A DNA stretch of 64,000 nt from Euonymus europaeus (lineage: Eukaryota; Streptophyta; Magnoliopsida; Celastrales; Celastraceae), in NCBI GenBank assembly GCA_963580455.1, contig OY756966.1, positions 14,697,001 through 14,761,000 of the forward strand, read 5' to 3'. Below the pieces are notes generated by a model. The model saw only the letters and a program-made list of their open reading frames with translations, had not been told where the DNA came from and did not search any database. Positions 54,483 to 64,000 of the stretch are shown here, piece after piece (position 1 is the stretch's first letter; each line of letters begins with the position of its first letter). A program made the translations under genes and the position numbers.

Positions 54483-54698
54483 TAAAACGTAGAGATATTT
54501 AAGATGGAAAGCTTTCTTATCTTTCTCATTCATCAAAGTGATATATATACACAAGTAGTTAACGATAAGAAGAAGCCTAACTCTAGTCTATCAACATATT
54601 GGTTACAACAACTATAATAGATGAGGTAGCTGTTACAACAAAGTGAATAAACCAATGGATTGTTTGAAGTGGATAATTACGTGGGATTTATATCTCAT
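54483..54698 (-). repeat. 5' LTR of the copia element (promoter LTR)
   Basis: 216 bp. Its inner edge touches the primer binding site. A TATA-like run at 54541-54549 sits about two thirds of the way along in the direction of transcription, as expected for the U3/R border. The frame is open from an ATG at 54529 inside this LTR, but the ATG outside the LTR at 54436 is preferred. Confidence 0.95.
54541..54549 (-). promoter_or_regulatory. TATA-box candidate in the 5' LTR
   Basis: On the minus strand the sequence reads TGTATATATATCACTTTG. A TATATATA core is typical of the U3 promoter of plant copia LTRs. Transcription would start some 25-35 bp downstream, around 54510. The same motif is at 50113-50121 in the other LTR. 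Start site not shown. Confidence 0.6.
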
Positions 54699-57600
54699 AT
54701 ATCAAAGTTGCTCGGGATAGACTTTTCATTGTTCTTCTATGTCAAATTTTACGAGTATAAGCTTCCTACATTATTTCGATGCCAAAACAACAACTTTCTA
54801 TGACAAATGCACAAAACCGTTAAAAGCTCCTCCATAGAGAGAGTTGAGCAACTTTGGACTATCAAAGTTGCTCGGGATAGACTTTTTATTGTTGTTCTAT
54901 GTCAAATTTTAGGAGTACTTCCTACATTATTTCGATGCCAAAACAACAACTTTCTATGACAAATGGACAGAACCGTTAAAAGCTCCTCCATAGAGAGAGT
55001 TGAGCAACTTCGGACTATCAAAGTTGCTCGGGATAGACTTTTATTGTTCTTCTATGTTAAATTTTATGAGTATAAGCTTCCTAGATTATTTCGATGCCAA
55101 AACACCAACTTTCTATGACAAATGGACAAAACCATTAAAAGCTCCTCAATAGAGAGAGTTGAGCAACTTCGGACCATCAAAGTTGCTCGGTATACAATTT
55201 ATATTGTTCTCATATGTCAAATTTTTCGAGTATAAGCTTCCTACATTATTTCGATGCCAAAACAACAACTTTCTATGACAAATGGACAAAACCATTAAAA
55301 GCTCCTCCATAGAGAGAGTTGAGCAACTTTGGACTATCAAAGTTGTTCGGGATAGAATTTTCATTGTTCTTCTATGTCAAATTTTACGAGTATAAGTTTC
55401 CAACATTATTTCGATGCCAAAACAACAACTTTCTATGACAAATGGACAAAACTGTTAAAAGCTCCTCCATAGAGAGAGTTGAGCAACTTTGGACTATCAA
55501 AGTTACTCGGGATAGACTTTTTATTGTTCTTCTATGTCAAATTTTATGAGTATAAGCTTCCTAGATTATTTCGATGCCAAAACACCAACTTTCTATGACA
55601 AATAGACAAAACCGTTAAAAGCTCCTCCATACAGAGAGTTGGGCAACTTCGGACTGTGAAAGTTGCTCGTGATAGACTTTTTATTGTTCTTCTATGCCAA
55701 ATTTTACGAGTATAAGCTTCCTACATTATTTCGATGCCAAAACACCAACTTTCTATGACAAATGGACAAAACCGTTAAAAGCTCCTCCATAGGGGGAGTT
55801 GAGCAACTTCGGACCATCAAAGTTGCTCGGGATAGACTTTTAATTGTTCTTCTATGTCAAATTTTACGAGTATAAGCTTCCTACATTATTTCGACGCCAA
55901 AACACCAACTTTCTATGACAAATAGACAAAACCGTTAAAAGCTCCTCCATAGAGAGAGTTGAGCAAATTCGAACTATCAAAGTTGCTCGGGATAGACTTT
56001 TTATTGTTCTTCTATGTCAAATTTTACGAGTATAAGCTTCCTACATTATTTCGATACCAAAACACCAACTTTCTATGACAAATGGACAAAACCGTTAAAA
56101 GCTCCTCCATAGAGAGAGTTGAGCAACTTCGGACTATCAAAGTTGCTCGGGATAAACTTTTAATTGTTCTTCTATGTCAAATTTTACGAGTATAAGCTTC
56201 CTACATTATTTCGATGCCAAAACAACTTTCTATGACAAATAGACAAAACCGTTAAAAGCTCCTCCATAGAGAGAGTTGAGCAACTTCGGACTATCAAAGT
56301 TGCTCGGGATAGACTTTTTATTGTTCTTCTATGTAAAATTTTACGAGTATAAGCTTCCTACATTATTTCGACGCCAAAACACCTACTTTCTATGACAAAT
56401 ATACAAAACCGTTAAAAGCTCCTCCATAGAGAGAGTTGGGCAACTTCGGACTATCAAAATTTCTCGGGATAGACTTTTTATTGTTCTTCTATGTCAAATT
56501 TTATGAGTATAAGCTTCCTAGATTATTTCGATGCCAAAACACCAACTTTCTATGACAAATAGACAAAACCGTTAAAGGCTCCTCCATACAGAGAGTTGGG
56601 CAACTTCGGACTGTGAAAGTTGCTCGTGATAGACTTTTTATTGTTCTTCTATGCCAAATTTTATGAGTATAAGCTTCCTACATTATTTCGATGCCAAAAC
56701 ACCAACTTTCTATGACAAATATACAAAACCGTTAAAAGCTCCTCCATAGAGAGAGTTGGGCAACTTCGGACTGTCAAAATTTCTCGGGATAGACTTTTTA
56801 TTGTTCTTCTATGTCAAATTTTACGAGTATAAGCTTTCTAGATTATTTCGATGCCAAAACACCAACTTTCTATGACAAATAGACAAAACCGTTAAAAGCT
56901 CCTCCATAGAGAGAGTTGAGCAAATTCGAACTATCAAAGTTGCTCGGGATAGACTTTTAATTGTTCTTCAATGTTAAATTTTATGAGTATAAGCTACCAA
57001 GATTATTTCGATGCCAAAACATCAACTTTCTATGACAAATGGAAAAAACCGTTAAAATCTCCTCCATAGAGAGAGTTGAGCAACTTCGGACTGTGAAAGT
57101 TGCTCGGGATAGACTTTTTATTGTTCTTCTATGTCAAATTTTACGAGTATAAGCTTCCTACATTATTTCGATGCCAAAACACCAACTTTCTATGACAAAT
57201 ATACAAAACCGTTAAAAGCTCCTCCATAGAGAGAGTTGGGCATCTTCGGACTATCAAAATTTCTCGAGATAGACTTTTTATTGTTCTTCTATGTCAAATT
57301 TTACGAGTATAAGCTTCCCAGATTATTTCGATGCCAAAACTCCAACTTTCTATGACAAATAGACAAAACCGTTAAAAGCTCCTCCATACAGAGAGTTGCG
57401 CAACTTTGGACTATCAAAATTGCTCGGGATAGACTTTTTATTGTTCTTCTATGTTAAATTTTACGAGTATAAGCTTACAACATTATTTCGATGCCAAAAC
57501 ACCAACTTTCTATGACAAATGGACAGAACCGTTAAAAGCTCCTCCATAGAGAGAGTTGAGCAACTTCGGACTATCAAAGTTGCTCGGGATAGACTTTTAA

Positions 57601-60600
57601 TTGTTCTACTATGTCAAATTTTATGATTATAAGCTTCCTAGATTATTTCGATGCCAAAACACCAACTTTCTATGACAAATGGACAAAACCATTAAAAGCT
57701 CCTCAATAGAGAGAGTTGAGCAACTTCGGACCATCAAAGTTGCTCGGTATACAATTTCTATTGTTCTCATATGTCAAATTTTTCGAGTATAAGCTTCCTA
57801 CATTATTTCGATGCCAAAAGAACAACTTTCTATGACAAATGGACAAAACCGTTAAAAGCTCCTCTATAGAGAGAGTTGAGCAACTTTGGACTATCAAATT
57901 TACTCGGGATAGACTTTTCATTGTTCTTCTATGTCAAATTTTACGAGTATAAGCTTCCTACATTATTTCGATGCCAAAACAACAACTTTCTATGACAAAC
58001 GAACAAAACCGTTAAAAGCTCCTCCATAGAGAGAGTTGAGCAACTTCGGACTATCAAAATTGCTCGAGATAGACTTTTTATTGTTCTTCTATGTCAAATT
58101 TTACGAGTATAAGCTTCCTACATTATTTCGATACCAAAACACCAACTTTCTATGACAAATGGACAAAACCGTTAAAAGCTCCTCCATAGAGAGAGTTGAG
58201 CAACTTCGGACTATCAAAGTTGCTCGGGATAGACTTTTAATTGTTCTTCTATGTCAAATTTTACGAGTATAAGCTTCCTACATTATTTCGATGCCAAAAC
58301 AACTTTCTATGACAAATAGACAAAACCGTTAAAAGCTCCTCCATAGAGAGAGTTGAGCAACTTCGGACTATCAAAGTTGCTCGGGATAGACTTTTTATTG
58401 TTCTTCTATGTAAAATTTTACGAGTATAAGCTTCCTACATTATTTCGACGCCAAAACACCTACTTTCTATGACAAATATACAAAACCGTTAAAAGCTCCT
58501 CCATAGAGAGAGTTGGGCAACTTCGGACTATCAAAATTTCTCGGGATAGACTTTTTATTGTTCTTCTATGTCAAATTTTATGAGTATAAGCTTCCTAGAT
58601 TATTTCGATGCCAAAACACCAACTTTCTATGACAAATAGACAAAACCGTTAAAGGCTCCTCCATACAGAGAGTTGGGCAACTTCGGACTGTGAAAGTTGC
58701 TCGTGATAGACTTTTTATTGTTCTTCTATGCCAAATTTTATGAGTATAAGCTTCCTACATTATTTCGATGCCAAAACACCAACTTTCTATGACAAATATA
58801 CAAAACCGTTAAAAGCTCCTCCATAGAGAGAGTTGGGCAACTTCGGACTGTCAAAATTTCTCGGGATAGACTTTTTATTGTTCTTCTATGTCAAATTTTA
58901 CGAGTATAAGCTTTCTAGATTATTTCGATGCCAAAACACCAACTTTCTATGACAAATAGACAAAACCGTTAAAAGCTCCTCCATAGAGAGAGTTGAGCAA
59001 ATTCGAACTATCAAAGTTGCTCGGGATAGACTTTTAATTGTTCTTCAATGTTAAATTTTATGAGTATAAGCTACCAAGATTATTTCGATGCCAAAACATC
59101 AACTTTCTATGACAAATGGAAAAAACCGTTAAAATCTCCTCCATAGAGAGAGTTGAGCAACTTCGGACTGTGAAAGTTGCTCGGGATAGACTTTTTATTG
59201 TTCTTCTATGTCAAATTTTACGAGTATAAGCTTCCTACATTATTTCGATGCCAAAACACCAACTTTCTATGACAAATATACAAAACCGTTAAAAGCTCCT
59301 CCATAGAGAGAGTTGGGCATCTTCGGACTATCAAAATTTCTCGAGATAGACTTTTTATTGTTCTTCTATGTCAAATTTTACGAGTATAAGCTTCCCAGAT
59401 TATTTCGATGCCAAAACTCCAACTTTCTATGACAAATAGACAAAACCGTTAAAAGCTCCTCCATACAGAGAGTTGCGCAACTTTGGACTATCAAAATTGC
59501 TCGGGATAGACTTTTTATTGTTCTTCTATGTTAAATTTTACGAGTATAAGCTTACAACATTATTTCGATGCCAAAACACCAACTTTCTATGACAAATGGA
59601 CAGAACCGTTAAAAGCTCCTCCATAGAGAGAGTTGAGCAACTTCGGACTATCAAAGTTGCTCGGGATAGACTTTTAATTGTTCTTCTATGTCAAATTTTA
59701 TGAGTATAAGCTTCCTAGATTATTTCGATGCCAAAACACCAACTTTCTATGACAAATGGACAAAACCATTAAAAGCTCCTCAATAGAGAGAGTTGAGCAA
59801 CTTCGGACCATCAAAGTTGCTCGGTATACAATTTCTATTGTTCTCATATGTCAAATTTTTCGAGTATAAGCTTCCTACATTATTTCGATGCCAAAAGAAC
59901 AACTTTCTATGACAAATGGACAAAACCGTTAAAAGCTCCTCCATAGAGAGAGTTGAGCAACTTTGGACTATCAAAGTTACTCGGGATAGACTTTTCATTG
60001 TTCTTCTATGTCAAATTTTACGAGTATAAGCTTCCTACATTATTTCGATGACAAAACAACAACTTTCTATGACAAACGAACAAAACCGTTAAAAGCTCCT
60101 CCATAGAGAGAGTTGAGCAACTTCGGAATATCAAAATTGCTCGAGATAGACTTTTTATTGTTCTTCTATGTCAAATTTTACGAGTATAAGCTTCCTACAT
60201 TATTTCGATACCAAAACACCAACTTTCTATGACAAATGGACAAAACCGTTAAAAGCTCCTCCATAGAGAGAGTTGAGCAACTTCGGATTATCAAAGTTGC
60301 TCGGGATAGACTTTTAATTGTTCTTCTATGTCAAATTTTATGAGTATAAGCTACCTGGATTATTTCGATGCCAAAACATCAACTTTCTATGACAAATGGA
60401 CAAAACCGTTAAAAGCTCCTCCATAGAGAGAGTTGAGCAACTTCGGACTATCAAAGTTGCTCGGGATAGACTTTTAATTGTTCTTCTATGTCAAATTTTA
60501 CGAGTATAAGCTTCCTAGATTATTTCGATGCCAAAACACCAACTTTCTATGACAAATGGACAAAACCGTTAAAAGCTCCTCCATAGAGGGAGTTGAGCAA

Positions 60601-63600
60601 CTTCGGACCATCAAAGTTGTCGGTGTACAATTTCTATTGTTCTCATATGTCAAATTTTACGAGTATAAGCTTCAGAGATTATTTAAATGCCAAAACACCA
60701 ACTTTCTTTGACAAATGGACAAAACCGTTAAAAGCTCCTCCATATAGAGAGTTGAGCAACTTCGGACTGTGAAAGTTGCTCGGGATAGAATTTTTATTGT
60801 TCTTCTATGTCAAATTTTACGAGTATAAGCTTCCTACATTATTTCGATGCCAAAACACCAACTTTCTATGACAAATATACAAAACCGTTAAAAGCTCCTC
60901 CATAGAGAGAGTTGGGCAACTTCGGACTGTCAAAATTTCTCGGGATAGACTTTTTATTGTTCTTCTATGTCAAATTTTACGAGTATAAGCTTCCTACATT
61001 ATTTCGATGCCAAAACACCAACTTTCTATGACAAATGGACAAAACCGTTAAAAGCTCCTCCATAGAGAGAGTTGAGCAACTTCGGACCATCAAAGTTGCT
61101 CGGTGTACAATTTCTATTGTTCTCATATGTCAAATTTTACGAGTATAAGCTTCCTACATTATTTCGATGACAAAACACCAACTTTCTATGACAAATGGAC
61201 AAAACCGTTAAAAGCTCCTCCATAGAGAGAGTTGAGCAACTTCGGACCATCAAAGTTGCTCGGTGTACAATTTCTATTGTTCTCATATGTCAAATTTTAC
61301 GAGTATAAGCTTCCTACATTATTTCGATGCCAAAACAACAACTTTCTATGACAAATGGACAAAACCGTTAAAAGCTCCTCCATAGAGAGAGTTGAGCAAC
61401 TTTGGACTATCAAAGTTGCTCGGGATAGACTTTTCATTGTTCTTCTATGTCAAATTTTACGAGTATAAGCTTCCTATATTATTTCGATGCCAAAACAACA
61501 ACTTTCTATGACAAACGAACAAAACCGTTAAAAGCTCCTCCATAGAGAGAGTTGAGCAACTTCGGACTATCAAAATTGCTCAGGATAGACTTTTTATTGT
61601 TCTTCTATGTCAAATTTTACGAGTATAAGCTTCCTACATTATTTCGATACCAAAACACCAACTTTCTATGACAAATGGACAAAACCGGTAAAAGCTCTTC
61701 CGTAGAGAGAGTTGAGCAACTTCGGACTATCAAAGTTGCTCGGGATAGACTTTTTATTGTTCTTCTACGTCAAATTTTATGAGTGTAATCTACCTGGATT
61801 ATTTCGATGCCAAAACATCAACTTTCTATGACAAATAGACAAAACCGTTAAAAGCTCCTCCATAGAGAGAGTTGAGCAACTTCGGACTATCAAAGTTGCT
61901 CGGGATAGACTTTTAATTGTTCTTCTATGTCAAATTTTACGAGTATAAGCTTCCTAGATTATTTCGATGCCAAAACACCAACTTTCTATGACAAATGGAC
62001 AAAACCGTTAAAAGCTCCTCCATAGAGGGAGTTGAGCAACTTCGGACCGTCAAAGTTGTCGGTGTACAATTTCTATTGTTCTCATATGTCAAATTTTACG
62101 AGTATAAGCTTCAGAGATTATTTAAATGCCAAAACACCAACTTTCTTTGACAAATGGACAAAACCGTTAAAAGCTCCTCCATAGAGAGAGTTGAGCAACT
62201 TCGGACTGTGAAAGTTGCTCGGGATAGACTTTTTATTGTTCTTCTATGTCAAATTTAACGAGTATAAGCTTCCTACATTATTTCGATGCCAAAACACCAA
62301 CTTTCTATGACAAATATACAAAACCGTTAAAAGCTCCTCCATAGAGAGAGTTGGGCAACTTCAAACTATCAAAATTTCTCGGGATAGACTTTTTATTGTT
62401 CTTCTATGTCAAATTTTACGAGTATAAGCTTCCCAGATTATTTCGATGCCAAAACTCCAACTTTCTATGACAAATAGACAAAACCGTTAAAAGCTCCTCC
62501 ATAGAGAGAGTTGAGCAACTTCGGACTATCAAAGTTGCTCGGGATAGACTTTTTATTGTTCTTCTATGTAAAATTTTACGAGTATAAGTTTCCTACATTA
62601 TTTCAATGCCAAAACACCAACTTTCTATGACAAATATACAAAACCGTTAAAAGCTCCTCCATAGAGAGAGTTGGGCAACTTCGGACTGTCAAAATTTCTC
62701 GGGATAGACTTTTTATTGTTCTTCTATGTCAAATTTTACGAGTATAAGCTTCCTACATTATTTCGATGCCAAAACAATAACTTTCTATGAAAAATTGACA
62801 AAACCGTTAAAAGCTCCTCCATAGAGAGAGTTGAGCAACTTCGGACTATCAAAGTTGCTCGGGGTAGACTTTTTATTGTTCTTCTATGTCAAATTTTACG
62901 AGTATAAGCTTCCTACATTATTTCGATGCCAAAACAACAACTTTCTATGACAAATTGACAAACCCGTTAAAAGCTCCTCCATAGAGAGAGTTGAGCAACT
63001 TCGGACTATCAAAGTTGCTCGGGATAGACTTTTTATTGTTCTTCTATGTCAAATTTTACGAGTATAAGCTTCCTACATTATTTCGACGCCAAAACACCAA
63101 CTTTCTATGACAAATGGACAAAACCGTTAAAAGCTCCTCCATAGAGGGAGTTGAGCAACTTCGGACCATCAAAGTTGTCGGTGTACAATTTCTATTGTTC
63201 TCATATGTCAAATTTTACGAGTATAAGCTTCAGAGATTATTTAAATGCCAAAACACCAACTTTCTTTGACAAATGGACAAAACCGTTAAAAGCTCCTCCA
63301 TAGAGAGAGTTGAGCAACTTCGGACTGTGAAAGTTGCTCGGGATAGACTTTTTATTGTTCTTCTATGTCAAATTTAACGAGTATAAGCTTCCTACATTAT
63401 TTCGATGCCAAAACACCAACTTTCTATGACAAATATACAAAACCGTTAAAAGCTCCTCCATAGAGAGAGTTGGGCAACTTCGGACTATCAAAATTTCTCG
63501 GGATAGACTTTTTATTGTTCTTCTATGTCAAATTTTACGAGTATAAGCTTCCCAGATTATTTCGATGCCAAAACTCCAACTTTCTATGGCAAATAGACAA

Positions 63601-64000
63601 AACCGTTAAAAGCTCCTCCATAGAGAGAATTGCGCAACTTCGGACTATCAAAATTGCTCGGGATAGACTTTTCATTGTTCTTCTACGTTAAATTTTACGA
63701 GTATAAGCTTCCTACATTATTTCGATGCCAAAACACCAACTTTCTATGACAAATGGACAAAACCGTTAAAAGCTCCTCCATAGAGAGAGTTGAGCAACTT
63801 CGGACCATCAAAGTTGCTCGGTGTACAATTTCTATTGTTCTCATATGTCAAATTTTACGAGTATAAGCTTCCTACATTATTTCGATGACAAAACACCAAC
63901 TTTCTATGACAAATGGACAAAACCGTTAAAAGCTCCTCCATAGAGAGAGTTGAGCAACTTCGGACCATCAAAGTTGCTCGGTGTACAATTTCTATTGTTC
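54699..64000 (+). repeat. Satellite array block 3, ~160-bp monomer
   Basis: About 58 monomers, same family and orientation. It opens by completing the monomer split by the copia element (ATATCAAAGTTGCTCGGG) and continues the 2393-bp HOR to about 55720. It then passes into a 2077-bp HOR and, from 60.6 kb, into cassette-bearing repeats with the marker form AGAGGGAGTT at 60585, 62024 and 63143 (1439 and 1119 bp apart, nine and seven monomers minus one). No gene is seen, and the window ends inside the array. Confidence 0.97.
56053..60207 (+). repeat. 2077-bp (13-monomer) higher-order repeat, two copies
   Basis: The rare CGATACCAAAAC variant occurs at about 56053, 58130 and 60207. ACGCCAAAACACCTAC occurs at about 56371 and 58448. 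The GAACAACTTTC form with AAAAGAAC occurs at about 57816 and 59893. All are 2077 bp apart. Some monomers inside are shortened by 5 bp (CCAAAACAACTTTC, at about 56216 and 58293), which with other small losses accounts for the deviation from 2080. The copies are nearly identical and diverge after about 60340. Confidence 0.88.

Larger units (their letters stand above)
50055..54698 (-). mobile_element. Intact Ty1/copia LTR retrotransposon (RE1-like), minus strand
   Basis: The element has two 216-bp LTRs, a Met-tRNA-type primer binding site, one uninterrupted gag-pol frame and a G-rich polypurine tract, all in the right order on the minus strand. The pol order protease, integrase, reverse transcriptase, RNase H defines Ty1/copia. 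LTRs differ at one position (50269 against 54697), so the insertion is very young. Comparison with the 2393-bp HOR gives a net insertion of exactly 4644 bp: 48109 to 55146 is 2393 plus 4644. The right boundary is blurred because the element and the satellite share an ATAT stretch, so homology between the LTRs runs four bases further, to 50074 and 54702. No target-site duplication is visible. LTR ends are not the usual TG...CA: the coding-strand 3' end is TTTTA, and the start reads TG in the 5' LTR but GG in the 3' LTR. Confidence 0.95.

Noticed and set aside
54437..54529. Extension of the polyprotein by 31 residues to an ATG at 54529
   Set aside because: The extra residues would be read from LTR and primer-site sequence. 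The ATG at 54436, downstream of the primer site, is the expected start, and the protein from there begins like other copia Gag proteins.
1..64000. CENP-B box in the satellite
   Set aside because: I looked for TTCG-N4-A-N2-CGGG on both strands of the main monomer forms. The TTCGG and CTCGGG parts are present but the spacing and central A do not fit.

Overview
The window is almost entirely one plant-type satellite DNA array. A monomer of about 160 bp is repeated head to tail, always in the same orientation, over about 57 kb (roughly 357 copies). Two retroelement-derived insertions interrupt it. I found no host protein-coding gene, tRNA, rRNA or CRISPR array. A eudicot or other plant nuclear genome is suggested by the monomer size and higher-order organisation (typical of centromeric or other heterochromatic satellites), an RE1-like Ty1/copia element with a Met-tRNA-type primer site, and a long solo-LTR-like insertion with the 5-bp target duplication usual for LTR elements. 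I do not recognise the satellite and cannot name the species. Placement at a centromere is inference.

Layout: (1) satellite block 1, 1-26117; (2) a 2152-bp LTR-like insertion, 26118-28269, flanked by the 5-bp direct repeat AACTT and carrying CT-rich DNA and a small tandem array of CGTCCGGACG palindromes; (3) satellite block 2, 28270-50054; (4) an almost pristine Ty1/copia retrotransposon on the minus strand, 50055-54698, with 216-bp LTRs and one intact gag-pol frame of 1395 aa; (5) satellite block 3, 54699-64000.

The satellite is layered into higher-order repeats (HORs) and duplications measured here by landmark spacing: 640, 799, 820, 1594, 2078, 2238, 2393, 2559, 3037, 8794 and 30098 bp. 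Nearly all are whole numbers of monomers minus a few bases. A five-monomer cassette (about 800 bp), opening with a marker AGAGGGTGTT or a close variant, recurs in nearly every HOR type and seems to be gained and lost as a unit.

Many monomers carry a perfect 11-bp inverted repeat around a 6-bp centre. The copia element sits inside the 6-bp centre of one such dyad. Comparison with the neighbouring HOR copy shows a net insertion of exactly 4644 bp with no target-site duplication. This is the most unusual observation in the window.
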